From contig PHBH01000059.1 in assembly GCA_002840535.1 (NCBI GenBank), positions 1-64,000 on the forward strand: a stretch of DNA of 64,000 bases, in the 5' to 3' direction. Source of the stretch: Deltaproteobacteria bacterium HGW-Deltaproteobacteria-15 (GTDB lineage Bacteria > Desulfobacterota > DSM-4660 > Desulfatiglandales > HGW-15). Below are positions 43,769-53,526 of this stretch, piece by piece; position 1 is the first letter of the stretch, and each line of letters begins with the position of its first letter. The position numbers and the translations under genes are program-made. Under the pieces are notes generated by a model. That model was not told where the DNA came from. It did no database searches and was given only the letters and a program-made list of their open reading frames with translations.

Positions 43769-44479
43769 TTGAAAGGTCTCCTGAAACGCAGCCTGAAGAT
43801 TCTTGCTGCCGGCCTGTTGTTGCTCTGCGCCTTCTCGTTTGCAGAGGTTCTGGCCTTCAGGTTTTTCAATCCCCCTTTCACAACCTTTATGGCATGGAGA
43901 TGGGTTGCGTCGAGGATCCAAAGCGCACCGGATGAAGAACCTTACAGGATCGTTCGTATCCAGTGGCGTAGCCTGAGGCAGGTATCTCCCAATCTCGTCA
44001 AGGCTGTTCTGGCTGCCGAAGATCAGAGATTCCTCTCTCATCACGGTTTTGATTTCATAGAGATTCAGGAGGCGCTGCGAGAGATGCTCTCATCCCGCCG
44101 AATCAGAGGGGCCAGCACCATTTCCATGCAGGTGGCAAGAACCGTATTCCTCTGGCCTTCGAGGACATGGCTCCGGAAAATCTACGAAGCCTACTACACG
44201 CTGCTGCTGGAGTTGACCTGGTCCAAGAAACGGATCCTGGAAGTTTACCTGAACACAGTAGACTGGGGCGAAGGGGTGGTGGGAGCGGAGTCCGCTTCCA
44301 GGAAATATTTCCGCCGAAGCTCGGCGGAGCTTACGCCTTCCGAGGCTGCGATGCTGGCGGCGATTCTGCCCAACCCTCATTACTGGTCGCCTGTGAAGCC
44401 CACTGAACATCTGAGGGAGAGACAACGAAAGATAATGAACGATATGGAGAAAATGCCTGTCTCTCGGGTTTTGCGCTGA
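43769..44479 (+). CDS. mtgA: Monofunctional peptidoglycan glycosyltransferase MtgA
   Basis: A protein of 236 residues. One N-terminal membrane anchor (SLKILAAGLLLLCAFSFAEV) and a GT51 domain with the catalytic-glutamate motif LAAEDQRFLSHHGFD, RGASTISMQVARTVFLWPSR and KRILEVYLNTVDWGEGVVGA. It polymerises lipid II glycan strands at the periplasmic face. TTG start with AGAGGAA upstream. Confidence 0.92.
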   Translation: MKGLLKRSLKILAAGLLLLCAFSFAEVLAFRFFNPPFTTFMAWRWVASRIQSAPDEEPYRIVRIQWRSLRQVSPNLVKAVLAAEDQRFLSHHGFDFIEIQEALREMLSSRRIRGASTISMQVARTVFLWPSRTWLRKIYEAYYTLLLELTWSKKRILEVYLNTVDWGEGVVGAESASRKYFRRSSAELTPSEAAMLAAILPNPHYWSPVKPTEHLRERQRKIMNDMEKMPVSRVLR

Positions 44480-44493
44480 TTTCCGGGTATAAC

Positions 44494-46707
44494 ATGAGAC
44501 CACCTCTTTTCCAAATGGTCCGAAGCCTCAGCCTCAAATGGAAGATCGTTATACCATTTCTTTTCTTCGCATTTACGGGCACCACGCTTCTCGCTTATAT
44601 CGGACTGAGCTCACAGCAGGCCCTTATCCGCGCAGAAGAAGAACGAGAGATATTTCGGTACCACAATCTGTTCGTTCAGGATGTTCGGGACAAGGAGAGT
44701 CTTGTACTTTCCCTGGCCGCGACCATCGCCGAAGATGTGGCTGTTCAGCACCTCCTGGCGCTAAGGGATAGGTCGGAGCTCTATGATCTCATGCTCAGCA
44801 CTTTTGTGAGATTGAGAAAAGATTTTCACATTGAACAGATTCATTTCCATGTGCCCCCCGGGATTTCTTTCCTTCGTGTTCACAAGCCGGAAATGTATGG
44901 GGATGACCTTACCCTGGAACGGAAAATGGTCGTCGATGCCCTGAGCGACAAACAACCGAGATCGGGCATCGAACAGGGCCGAACGGGCTACGGGATACGG
45001 GCGGTGGTCCCGATCTTTTATGCCCGGGAACTGGCGGGTACCGTTGAGGTGAGTTACTCGTTCGGAGCCCCTTTTCTATTCACATTGCACAAGCGATGGG
45101 GACTGGATCTGACCTTTTACTCCATGAACGACAAAGGAGAATGGAGGATTTCCGCGCAAGCCTCAGAAAGAGATGAGCGGGAGGAACTCGACCCCGAACT
45201 TGCCAAAAGAGCAACGGAACGGCCGGTGTTCCTGGTGGATGTCTGGAATCAGAATCAGGCACTCTTGCTGGTTCCGGTAAAAGATTACTCCGGCGATCTT
45301 GTAGCCCTCCTCCAATTCAGCCTCGACAGAACGGAGACCAAGAGACGGCTCGCTCATTCCAGAAACGTCATGATCGTAATCGGTCTGATCGGAATTGCCG
45401 TCTCCTTCTTTCTCACATATCTTGTGGCGCTTTTCCTCATCTGCCCTATCGAAGAAATTGTCAGGGAAGCGCAGGAAATCGCCGAGGAAAAGCGAGAGCG
45501 ACACATCGAACCGAAACCGAAAGATGAAATCGGCAGGCTCGCCGAAGCCCTCAATCTGATGCTCGATTCCCTCCAGGCAAAACGAACACAGCTCGAGGTG
45601 TATGCGAAGACGCTGGAAAAAAGGGTCGAAGAGAGGACGGCAGATCTCCTTGCATCCGAGGAAAAGTACCGGACCCTGGTGGAGAATGTGCCGCTCGTCG
45701 TATACCGTATCCTCCAGGACGGAACGACTGAGTTCGTGAACTCCTACTTGACGGATATTCTGGGGTACTCCATCGAAGAAGCGGTCGGCAACAGGACCTT
45801 CTGGTCTGAAAAGATCTGGGGGTGCGATGAAGCGGAGTGCAAGGATATCTGGCAGAAGAATTTCGAAACGGGTGACGGGTACAGAATCGAAAGAATTGTG
45901 AGGGACAGGAACGGGCGCGCTCTGACCTTCATCGATCACGCTATCCCCACCAGGGACAGCCGGGGGGGCGTCAGGTGGGTCGACGGCATTATGATGGATA
46001 TCACGGAACTGAAAAGCTTCCAGGAAATGGCCCTTCGAACGGAAGAAATCCGGCTGCTCGAGGAAATATCGGCGCACATGGCCCACGCGATTCGTAATCC
46101 TCTTTCCAGCGCAGGAGGGTTCGCCCGGAGACTTCAGGGCAGCCTGCCCGGAGATGACCCGAGTCGAAGGCTTGCCGAGATCATTGTGAAGGAGGTTGCC
46201 AGAATCGAAGACTTCTTAAGAGTTCTTTTCTCGTCCATACGTCCTTTTGATCTCACTTTGGGAGAAATCGATGTCAATCAGGTGCTCAAATCCCTGCTCG
46301 TCAGGTTCGAAGGGCCCTTGAGGGCGAGAGAGCTTGATGTAAACCTGTCATTGTCTCCAGGGCTTCCCAGAATCCAGGCCGATGAAGAACGATTAGGAGA
46401 GGCTTTTGAAAATATCCTTAAGCATGCGAGCGTGCTGGCGACACAGAAACAGACCCTCGAACTATCCACAGCTTTCGCAGGAGATCGAATTACCATCGAA
46501 TTGATGCACAGGGCAATCCCGCTTTCCCAGGATGATATGGAAAAGTTCTTTTTCCCTCACATCGAAGAAAAGGCGCAATGGCCGATCATCGATCTCTCCC
46601 TTTCAAGGAGGATCATTCACCGTCACGGGGGAAAAATAGATGTAATGCGGCTGGAAAATGACTGCTTGCTTATGAGAATCGAGTTGCCCGTGAGGATCGG
46701 GAGGTAA
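44494..46707 (+). CDS. Membrane sensor protein, Cache-HAMP-PAS-histidine kinase with degenerate ATPase domain
   Basis: A protein of 737 residues. A membrane helix near 20-40, a periplasmic double-Cache-type sensor (FHVPPGISFLRVHKPEMYGD), a helix near 290-315, HAMP with coiled coil, PAS (residues ~395-510) and H-box ISAHMAHAIRNPLSSAGGFA. The HATPase region keeps a weak N-box (ENILKHASV) but lacks DxGxG and GxGLGL, so catalytic activity is doubtful. Follows mtgA by 14 bp. Confidence 0.87.
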   Translation: MRPPLFQMVRSLSLKWKIVIPFLFFAFTGTTLLAYIGLSSQQALIRAEEEREIFRYHNLFVQDVRDKESLVLSLAATIAEDVAVQHLLALRDRSELYDLMLSTFVRLRKDFHIEQIHFHVPPGISFLRVHKPEMYGDDLTLERKMVVDALSDKQPRSGIEQGRTGYGIRAVVPIFYARELAGTVEVSYSFGAPFLFTLHKRWGLDLTFYSMNDKGEWRISAQASERDEREELDPELAKRATERPVFLVDVWNQNQALLLVPVKDYSGDLVALLQFSLDRTETKRRLAHSRNVMIVIGLIGIAVSFFLTYLVALFLICPIEEIVREAQEIAEEKRERHIEPKPKDEIGRLAEALNLMLDSLQAKRTQLEVYAKTLEKRVEERTADLLASEEKYRTLVENVPLVVYRILQDGTTEFVNSYLTDILGYSIEEAVGNRTFWSEKIWGCDEAECKDIWQKNFETGDGYRIERIVRDRNGRALTFIDHAIPTRDSRGGVRWVDGIMMDITELKSFQEMALRTEEIRLLEEISAHMAHAIRNPLSSAGGFARRLQGSLPGDDPSRRLAEIIVKEVARIEDFLRVLFSSIRPFDLTLGEIDVNQVLKSLLVRFEGPLRARELDVNLSLSPGLPRIQADEERLGEAFENILKHASVLATQKQTLELSTAFAGDRITIELMHRAIPLSQDDMEKFFFPHIEEKAQWPIIDLSLSRRIIHRHGGKIDVMRLENDCLLMRIELPVRIGR

Positions 46708-46719
46708 ACAGATGAGGTC

Positions 46720-46905
46720 TCAGGCAGCCTCGAGCTCAACGGATTCTGCATTCGTGTTTGAAGACGCGGACTGCTCTGAAATGCCGCTCTTTCCGTTGGC
46801 TTTGAATTCCATGCATTCTTCCTTCATGGAACATTTGAGCTCACAGATGCGAACGTCCATGCGTGGATTGTTTCTCTTTTTGCGGCAAACGATGTAAGCG
46901 GGCAT
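46720..46905 (-). CDS. Small cysteine-rich protein
   Basis: A protein of 61 residues beginning MPAYIVCRKKRNNPRMDVRI followed by CELKC and MKEECMEF. Four cysteines in a C-x14-C-x3-C-x5-C arrangement suggest a small metal-binding fold; the C-terminal 25 residues are low-complexity. GGAG lies before ATG 46905. It is encoded opposite to its neighbours, alone, and resembles short cysteine-rich proteins of Deltaproteobacteria from memory. Function unknown. Confidence 0.65.
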   Translation of the reverse strand: MPAYIVCRKKRNNPRMDVRICELKCSMKEECMEFKANGKSGISEQSASSNTNAESVELEAA

Positions 46906-47081
46906 AGATTTCTCCAAGGCTGAGTTGATACAGTTTTACATAGAATGGCTTAGAATTGTTAAAATCGGATTTTTTGCTTAATTATATTTATTTATAACCT
47001 CTTATATCCCAGATATAGGTATTTGTCAATAAGCTTTAGCGACATAAATTTCGTGCCGGGTTTAAATCAAAAGGTCTTTTC

Positions 47082-47849
47082 ATGATCAGATTTCTACTCC
47101 TTAATGGTTTCGTAGCGGTTTATACAATCCTTTTATGCATGTTTGGCTTGCTGCTCTCCCTTTTCGATCGGAAGGGCGGCGCACTGCTTCACAGTTATGT
47201 TGCCGTCCCATGGGCCAGGTTGATTCTGTGGGTGTGCGGCGTGAAGGTACAGGTACGCGGACTGGAAAACCTCGACCCTGCCGCAGCGCGAATCTACCTC
47301 TGCAACCACCAAAGCTATTTTGACATTTTTGCCCTTCTCGCATACCTGCCGATACAGTTCAAATTCGTGATGAAGAAAGAGTTGATGAGTTTGCCCCTGT
47401 TGGGCCCTACCATGCGGCGGGCCGGATACATCGGAATTGACAGGGAAGACGCGAGAGAGGCATTGAAGGGGATGAACCAGGCGGCTGAGAAGATGAAGAA
47501 AGGCGCATCCATTCTGGTCTTTCCGGAAGGAACGCGGAGCCCGGATGGCTCCCTTCAGCCTTTCAAGCCGGGCGCTTTTCATATCGCACTGAAGTCCCAG
47601 TGCGACATCGTCCCTTTGATAATAGACGGCAGCCGTCTGGTCGTACCCAAAGGCAGTCTCCGAATTCAGAAAGGCTCCTTCGCCCTTCACATCGGAAAGC
47701 CAATCCCGATACACGGCTACTCCAAGAAGAACATGCCTGTCCTCCTGGAAAAAGTCAGAGATGCCATGGCCGAGCTGATGACGAAATCAGAGGTCGGAGA
47801 ACAGAGGTCAGAGGTCAGCAACCAAACAAAACCGAACGTCGAACATTGA
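47082..47849 (+). CDS. plsC: 1-acyl-sn-glycerol-3-phosphate acyltransferase
   Basis: A protein of 255 residues. N-terminal membrane segment; acyltransferase motifs NHQSYFD (HX4D) and FPEGTRS; GAFHIALKSQCDIVPLIIDG. It makes phosphatidic acid at the inner membrane. The last ~20 residues (KSEVGEQRSEVSNQTK...) come from a 7-bp-period repeat that runs through the stop, so the native end was probably near residue 235. Confidence 0.92.
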   Translation: MIRFLLLNGFVAVYTILLCMFGLLLSLFDRKGGALLHSYVAVPWARLILWVCGVKVQVRGLENLDPAAARIYLCNHQSYFDIFALLAYLPIQFKFVMKKELMSLPLLGPTMRRAGYIGIDREDAREALKGMNQAAEKMKKGASILVFPEGTRSPDGSLQPFKPGAFHIALKSQCDIVPLIIDGSRLVVPKGSLRIQKGSFALHIGKPIPIHGYSKKNMPVLLEKVRDAMAELMTKSEVGEQRSEVSNQTKPNVEH

Positions 47850-48085
47850 TGCGCGACGTTCTGTTATCGGGATTTGTTTTTCATTCGATGTTGGGCGTTC
47901 GATGTTCGATGTTCGACGTTTATCTTTCAAGTAATTCACTGTCCCCAAGCAGGTTCGCCGGACTTTTGGCAGCTTCTCTATCTCATCCAGATCCTGCATC
48001 CTTGCATCCTGCACCCCTATTCCTGTATCCTGCACTCTTCATCCTGGATCCTGCATCCTGAAACTTGAACCCTGAACCCGCATCC
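47789..48085. repeat. Cluster of degenerate 7-bp-period tracts
   Basis: Three tracts: AGAGGTC-type units inside the 3' end of plsC (47789-47820), CGATGTT-type units (47882-47921) and TCCTGCA-type units (47986-48085). They fill almost the whole plsC-priA gap. Confidence 0.8.
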
Positions 48086-48101
48086 CGGCGAGGTAATCTG
48101 A

Positions 48102-50555
48102 TTGGCTGAATCCACAAAACCGGTAATCCGCGTTGCCCTGGCTATTCCGGTGAAAGGGACTTTCGACTACTCCGTCCCTGAGCAGTGGGCAGCGCAGATT
48201 CGTGTCGGTTGCAGGGTCGTCGCGCCTTTCAGAAATCGGAAAGTCACCGGCTACATCCTCGAGGTCATTCAGAATGCGGAGGCTGAAGGGCTAAAGGAAA
48301 TCGAGGAGGTGCTGGATTCCGAACCCCTCTTTCACGCCGATCTCGTTAGGTTCTTTTCCTGGTCTGCCGACTACTATCTTGCGCCCATCGGTAAATTCAT
48401 CCAGTCAGCCCTGCCCGGGGGGCTCAACACCAGTACATTTACCTGCTGCGAAATAACCGCCTCCGGATCAAAGGCGATCGATCTGCTTGCCGGGAATTCC
48501 GAGGCGGGAATCGGACTGGCATGGATCAGGGACAATCCGGGGAAGAGAGTCCTCCCGGGCCTCAAGAAAATAATTCCGCTTCTCCACAAAAATGGCTGGG
48601 TAGCTGTCGGGGAGAAGATCACGAAAAGACGGGCGGGCCCCCTCTTGAAGCGGTTCGTCAGGGCCAGGCAGGGCGCAGAGCTGAATTCGATTCTCGAGAG
48701 CTTTTCCGGAGACCTCCGAACTGACGCAGAGTCGGAGTTCCTGTCACACGTGTGCCGCTCAGGGGAAATCTCTCTGCAGGAAATCCGCAGAAGATTCCCA
48801 AGAGGCGACTATCTCTGCCGCAAGTGGGTTCGCAAAAACGTTCTGGAAATCTGCAAGAGACCGGTTCTGAGGGACATGGCCGGCAATATTCTGTGCATCT
48901 CAACGGCTCCCGAGAGATTGTTCGAGCAGCAGGAAAAGGCCTTGAACATAATCCAGGGCCTTCTCGATAAGAAACGCTTCTCCGTCTGCCTTCTTCACGG
49001 GGCTACGGGAAGCGGAAAAACCGAGGTGTATTACGCCGCCATCAAAAAGGCTTTGGATGAGGGGCGGCAGGCAATCCTCATGGTGCCGGAGATCGCCCTT
49101 TCCGTTTACATGGAGGGGATCTTCAGGTCCCGTCTCGGAGACAGGGTTGCCGTCTACCACAGCGGGCTCAGCGCAGGGGAAAGATTCGATCAGTGGATGC
49201 GAATGGCAAGAGGCGATGCAGGCCTCGTCATCGGGGCAAGATCCGCCCTCTTCTCTCCTTTTCCCAATCTGGGGCTCATCATTGTGGATGAAGAACACGA
49301 TACGTCCTACAAGCAGGAGGAAAGCCCCCGATATCAGGCAAGGGATGCGGCCGTGGCAAGGGGTAAAATCGAGAAGGCCGTTGTGGTGCTCGGCTCGGCC
49401 ACACCCTCTGTCCAGTCCTATCACAATGCTGTCACAGGAAAGTACCATCTTCTTGCCATGCCGGAACGGGTGGAGCAGAGACCCATGCCTTTCATTCGCA
49501 TCGTGGACATGAGAACGCTCTCCGGGCGGGACAGGAAGAATCCCATCATGAGCCCGGTTCTCCGCAAGGCGCTTGCTGAGCACCTTTCAGAAGGACGACA
49601 GGCCATGCTTTTTCTGAACCGCAGGGGTTTTCATCGAGTCCATCTCTGCCGTTTCTGCGGAAAATCGGTGCGCTGCCCGAACTGTGACCTCGCCCTGATC
49701 CACCACATGAAAGAGAGCCGGCTTGCATGCCATTATTGCGGATTCCGTGCAGAGATTCGAAAGACATGCCCTTCCTGCAAAAAGGAAGGGATGATCCTTT
49801 ACGGGTTTGGCACTGAGAGGCTCGAAACCGAAGTGGGGGAATGCTATCCGGTTGCTCGCGTCGAAAGAATGGACAGGGACAGCACCAGTGGAAAGGGGGA
49901 GACCTTTCAAATCCTCAAGAGGTTCGCCGAGGGGCAAGTGGATTTCCTTGTTGGAACCCAGATGATCACCAAGGGTTATGATTTTCCAAATGTTACCCTT
50001 GTGGGTGTCATCAATGCGGATTCCACCCTCGGGTTCCCGGATTTCAGAGCTGCGGAGAGGACCTTTCAGCTTCTCTCTCAGGTTTCGGGCAGGGCTGGAA
50101 GAGGCATCCATGAAGGAGAGGTGGTGGTTCAGACCTTCAACCCCGACCACTATGCGGTGGTCTCTGCAAGGGATCACGATTACGCTTCCTTTTTTGAACG
50201 GGAGAGGCAACTGAGAGAACAGCTCGGCTACCCGCCTTTTTCCTACATGGCATGCCTGAGGGTCCAGGGGGCCGGGGAAAAGGAGACCGAGGAAATTGCC
50301 TCAAGGATCGGGGACGGAATGCAAAGCATACTGAAGAAATGGGCCAGGAGGGGAAAAGAGGTGCAGGTGCTCGGCCCGGCAGAGGCGCCGATTGCCAAGC
50401 TGAAAGGCAGATACCGTCGTCAGATCCTGGTGAAGTGCAAGAAGGCCGGGCTCCTCCATTACTTTCTTGGGGAAGTGGAGACAATGGCCCGGAGGATCAT
50501 GCGCTCGACCGGTGTAAGTCTCATCCTCGATGTGGATCCGTATCAGATGCTGTGA
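48102..50555 (+). CDS. priA: Primosomal replication restart helicase PriA
   Basis: A protein of 817 residues, TTG start. The N-terminal 3'-DNA-binding domain is followed by a superfamily 2 helicase with GATGSGKTEVYYAAIKKA (Walker A), VDEEHDTSYKQE (DEEH box) and GSATPS, then zinc-binding cysteines (CRFCGKSVRCPNCDLA, CHYCGF, CPSCKKEG) and the C-terminal helicase motifs GTQMITKGYDFPNV and QVSGRAGRG. It reloads the replisome at stalled forks. Full length. Confidence 0.96.
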   Translation: MAESTKPVIRVALAIPVKGTFDYSVPEQWAAQIRVGCRVVAPFRNRKVTGYILEVIQNAEAEGLKEIEEVLDSEPLFHADLVRFFSWSADYYLAPIGKFIQSALPGGLNTSTFTCCEITASGSKAIDLLAGNSEAGIGLAWIRDNPGKRVLPGLKKIIPLLHKNGWVAVGEKITKRRAGPLLKRFVRARQGAELNSILESFSGDLRTDAESEFLSHVCRSGEISLQEIRRRFPRGDYLCRKWVRKNVLEICKRPVLRDMAGNILCISTAPERLFEQQEKALNIIQGLLDKKRFSVCLLHGATGSGKTEVYYAAIKKALDEGRQAILMVPEIALSVYMEGIFRSRLGDRVAVYHSGLSAGERFDQWMRMARGDAGLVIGARSALFSPFPNLGLIIVDEEHDTSYKQEESPRYQARDAAVARGKIEKAVVVLGSATPSVQSYHNAVTGKYHLLAMPERVEQRPMPFIRIVDMRTLSGRDRKNPIMSPVLRKALAEHLSEGRQAMLFLNRRGFHRVHLCRFCGKSVRCPNCDLALIHHMKESRLACHYCGFRAEIRKTCPSCKKEGMILYGFGTERLETEVGECYPVARVERMDRDSTSGKGETFQILKRFAEGQVDFLVGTQMITKGYDFPNVTLVGVINADSTLGFPDFRAAERTFQLLSQVSGRAGRGIHEGEVVVQTFNPDHYAVVSARDHDYASFFERERQLREQLGYPPFSYMACLRVQGAGEKETEEIASRIGDGMQSILKKWARRGKEVQVLGPAEAPIAKLKGRYRRQILVKCKKAGLLHYFLGEVETMARRIMRSTGVSLILDVDPYQML

Positions 50556-50558
50556 ACA

Positions 50559-50732
50559 GGAGTCAGAAGACAGCATGTCCGCGGCCCCGCATCACGTGCG
50601 GCATAAACTCCAGCCGCAATCCAGTCCCTGCAAGGTCTTCTTACAGGAAAGCGATCTGGACTCCGACTCGGAGTGACGAAAACGAGATCATCGAGCGTTG
50701 ACCGGCTGTGTCTTCTGACTTCTGTCTTCTGG
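50559..50732. repeat. Inverted pair of 7-bp-period tracts
   Basis: caggagtcagaagacagcat at the left and tcttctgacttctgtcttct at the right face each other across ~130 bp between convergent genes. Confidence 0.55.
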
Positions 50733-52649
50733 TCAATGGCGCACCGCTGCAGCCGCATCATTGACCGTCTCGTGGGCTTCCCTGAAAAGCATCCTCAGCT
50801 CGTAGACTCCTCCTTCGCCGCTCTTCTGCATGTCAAAACCCATCTTCTCGAACACGTGAAGCATTGGCCTGTTCTCCATGAGCACCTCTGCGGTGAATCC
50901 GAGGAGCCCCTGCCGTTTGGCAAGGTAGGTCATGTAGCCCAGGAGTTCGGTCCCGATCCCCCTGTTTTGATGTTCATCGGAGACGATAAACGCCACTTCC
51001 GCCATGTGCGTCTCCTGGCTTATCCCGTACTGAGCCAGCCCCACAACCTCTTCCCTGCCGCTCTGCTGCACGCTCGCAACAATTGCCATGCCTTTCGTAT
51101 AGTCCAGGACAACATATTCCTGGAGCTCCTGATGCGGCATCCCCTTTTTTGGCGAGATGAAGCGCCGGTACATGCTCTTGTCCGACAGGTTGTAGAAGAA
51201 ATCTTTCAGGAGCGGTTCATCGCTGATCTTGAGAGGCCTCAGGAAAATCTCCATTCCGGTCTTTGTAGTGCGGAAGGTCTCGAACTGCTCAGGATACTCC
51301 CCTTCCTCACCGGGTATGAATTTTTGGTCCTTGTAGATCAGGTTCAGTTTTTTCGCCTCTTCGATGAGCCACGGTCTGAACTTGGGATGTGCGATTGCGA
51401 TCAGTTCCATCGCACGCTCCCTGATGCTCTTCCCGTGGAGATAGGCGATTCCATATTCGGAGACCACATAGTGAACGTCGCTCCTCCCCAGGGTGACGCC
51501 CGCCCCCTCATATATAAACGGAACGATCCTCGAGATCGATTCATCCTTGGCCGTTGAGAGAATAACAAGAATGGTCTTGCCGCGGGGCGACAGAACAGCG
51601 CCACGCATGAAATCGGTCTGGCCCCCGATCCCACTGTAGAATCTCTTGCCTATGGATTCGGCCGTGGCCTGTCCGGTGAGATCGATCTGGAGACAACTGT
51701 TGATCGCCACCATGTTCCTGTGCCGCGAAATGACCAGAAGACTGTTCGTGTAGTCCACGGGTCTGAATTCCATGCCCGGGTTATCATCAATGAATTCATA
51801 AGTAGTGCTCTTTCCCATGCAGAAGGCAGCTACCGTTTTTCCTCTATTGAGGCTCTTTCTGCTGTTATCTATCACTCCTGCGCGGATCAATTCGACCATG
51901 CCGTCCGACAGGAGCTCGGTATGAACGCCCAGATGGCGTTTCCCTTTCAGATTCGCAAGGATTGCGTTCGGGATGCTGCCATACCCGGCTTGTATCGTAT
52001 CCCCGTCTTCAACGATTCGAGCAACGTACTTCCCTATGCGTTGGGCAATTTCATCGGAGAGGGTTGCACCGTACTCCAGCAGGGGCTCGTCCTTCTCGAT
52101 GAGGTAATCCATTTTCTCGATATGAATGAAGGTTTCACCATGCACCCGGGGCATCCTTGGATTGACCTGTGCGATCACAATCGATGCGCTCTCGACAGCG
52201 GCCTTGGTAATGTCCACACTGATGCCCAGGCTCATGTACCCGTTCTTGTCAGGGGGGGAAACCTGGATCAGCGCTACATCCACAGGCACTACCCCGCGGC
52301 GGAAAAGATCCGGGACAGCCGAGAGTGCAACAGGCGTGTAGTCTGCAAGACCTTCATTGACGGGATCCCGTGTGTTTCTTCCGATGAAGAAGGAATTGTG
52401 CCTGAAATTGTCCTGGAATTTCTCGTCCGCGTACGGGGCGACACCAAGAGTCCACACATGAAAAACCTCTGCATCGAGCACGGCTTTGGGATGGGAAGAA
52501 ACATAATTGACCAGCGCGCCCACAAGGTACTGGGGCTCGCCGCACCCGGTGCCGATGAAGATCGTGTCCCCTCTGTGAATCCTGCTGAAAACCTTGTCCT
52601 CCGAGGCGAACTTGTCAGGATACTTTTCTCTGAACTTATGCAGAGTCAT
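50733..52649 (-). CDS. Acetyl-CoA hydrolase/CoA-transferase fused to a GNAT acetyltransferase
   Basis: A protein of 638 residues. Residues ~1-460 match the acetyl-CoA hydrolase/4-hydroxybutyrate CoA-transferase family (GDTIFIGTGCGEPQYLV, IVEDGDTIQAGYGSIPNA, GIGGQTDFMRGA, VHYVVSEYGIAYL). Residues ~475-625 form a GNAT domain with the acetyl-CoA loop VSDEHQNRGIGTELL. The CoA-transferase would move CoA between acids; the GNAT could acetylate a protein such as an acyl-CoA enzyme. Single gene with no operon partner. Confidence 0.9.
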   Translation of the reverse strand: MTLHKFREKYPDKFASEDKVFSRIHRGDTIFIGTGCGEPQYLVGALVNYVSSHPKAVLDAEVFHVWTLGVAPYADEKFQDNFRHNSFFIGRNTRDPVNEGLADYTPVALSAVPDLFRRGVVPVDVALIQVSPPDKNGYMSLGISVDITKAAVESASIVIAQVNPRMPRVHGETFIHIEKMDYLIEKDEPLLEYGATLSDEIAQRIGKYVARIVEDGDTIQAGYGSIPNAILANLKGKRHLGVHTELLSDGMVELIRAGVIDNSRKSLNRGKTVAAFCMGKSTTYEFIDDNPGMEFRPVDYTNSLLVISRHRNMVAINSCLQIDLTGQATAESIGKRFYSGIGGQTDFMRGAVLSPRGKTILVILSTAKDESISRIVPFIYEGAGVTLGRSDVHYVVSEYGIAYLHGKSIRERAMELIAIAHPKFRPWLIEEAKKLNLIYKDQKFIPGEEGEYPEQFETFRTTKTGMEIFLRPLKISDEPLLKDFFYNLSDKSMYRRFISPKKGMPHQELQEYVVLDYTKGMAIVASVQQSGREEVVGLAQYGISQETHMAEVAFIVSDEHQNRGIGTELLGYMTYLAKRQGLLGFTAEVLMENRPMLHVFEKMGFDMQKSGEGGVYELRMLFREAHETVNDAAAAVRH

Positions 52650-52740
52650 TTTCGACCTCGCTGTCCATGTCCCTCATTTCCAACCAGAGTTCTTATTGAG
52701 CGGAGCACATAATTGTTTGCTATATCCACGAAAGAAAGAG

Positions 52741-52833
52741 CGTCTCTCGCCCGCTTCGCTTGAGGGCACAGAGTTCTGGAGAGTGTCAACTTGTCCTGTT
52801 TTTTTTCAAAAAAACAGGACAAACTTCACCCTT
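52741..52833. repeat. Hairpin repeat element gtctctcgc...gtcctgttttt (copy 1)
   Basis: cgtctctcgcccgcttcgct starts a block that ends in the long hairpin TTGTCCTGTTTTTTT / AAAAAACAGGACAA (52791-52822). Same layout as 63229-63350. In the divergent gap 52650-53010, which shows nothing else. Confidence 0.7.
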
Positions 52834-53010
52834 CGGGGCAAGAGCTGTAAGCGGCATTTCGGTTCAAACTCTTTTCTGCTCTCCGTAATAACAAAGCTGG
52901 CATCCGAATGGAACATCGACTCTCATTTCGGTTCATCCTTGCCGTTCAAAATTCTTGCCTTATTATATGTCCATGCTTTAATTTAGGGAATTTTTCTTTC
53001 GTGAGGGGTT

Positions 53011-53526
53011 ATGCAGATAAGAACGCAATGGAAGAGGATGGTCTTCTTCCTGCTCGCCCTGACAATTTTGCCTGCCGGCTGCGATTCCAAAGGCGGGGCC
53101 GGCGGCCCGGCCCCTGATTTCTCCCTGAAGGACACCTCCGGTAATACCATCACGCTGAAAGACCTGAGAGGCAAGTACGTGATCATTGACTTCTGGGCAA
53201 CCTGGTGCCCGCCATGCCTCATGTCCATTCCTGAGCTTGTGACCCTGCACGGGAAATACAGAGAAAAGGATCTGGTGGTTCTCGGAATATCTCTGGACGA
53301 CCCCGATAAGGTAAATACCGGGGCATTGAACCGGTTCAAGGAGCAGTACCGGATCGGATACACCATCTTGCGAGCGAACGAGAAGGTTGTTCAAGATTAT
53401 TCGGGCGCTGACGGCATGCCCATTCCCACCATTTTTTTTGTGGACAGGGAGGGACGAATCGTTGAAAAGCTGGTGGGCTTTGTTCCGGGCCGCGTGGAGA
53501 AATCCGTCAAGAGACTTCTCGGATGA
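53011..53526 (+). CDS. TlpA/ResA-like thioredoxin lipoprotein
   Basis: A protein of 171 residues. Signal peptide with lipobox LPAGC (lipidated Cys ~24), then an AhpC/TSA-redoxin fold: APDFSLKDTSGNTITLKDLR, active site FWATWCPPCLMSIPEL (CPPC) and the cis-proline region GMPIPTIFFVD. A membrane-anchored periplasmic thiol-disulfide reductant. Its stop overlaps the amidohydrolase start by 4 bp. Confidence 0.92.
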   Translation: MQIRTQWKRMVFFLLALTILPAGCDSKGGAGGPAPDFSLKDTSGNTITLKDLRGKYVIIDFWATWCPPCLMSIPELVTLHGKYREKDLVVLGISLDDPDKVNTGALNRFKEQYRIGYTILRANEKVVQDYSGADGMPIPTIFFVDREGRIVEKLVGFVPGRVEKSVKRLLG

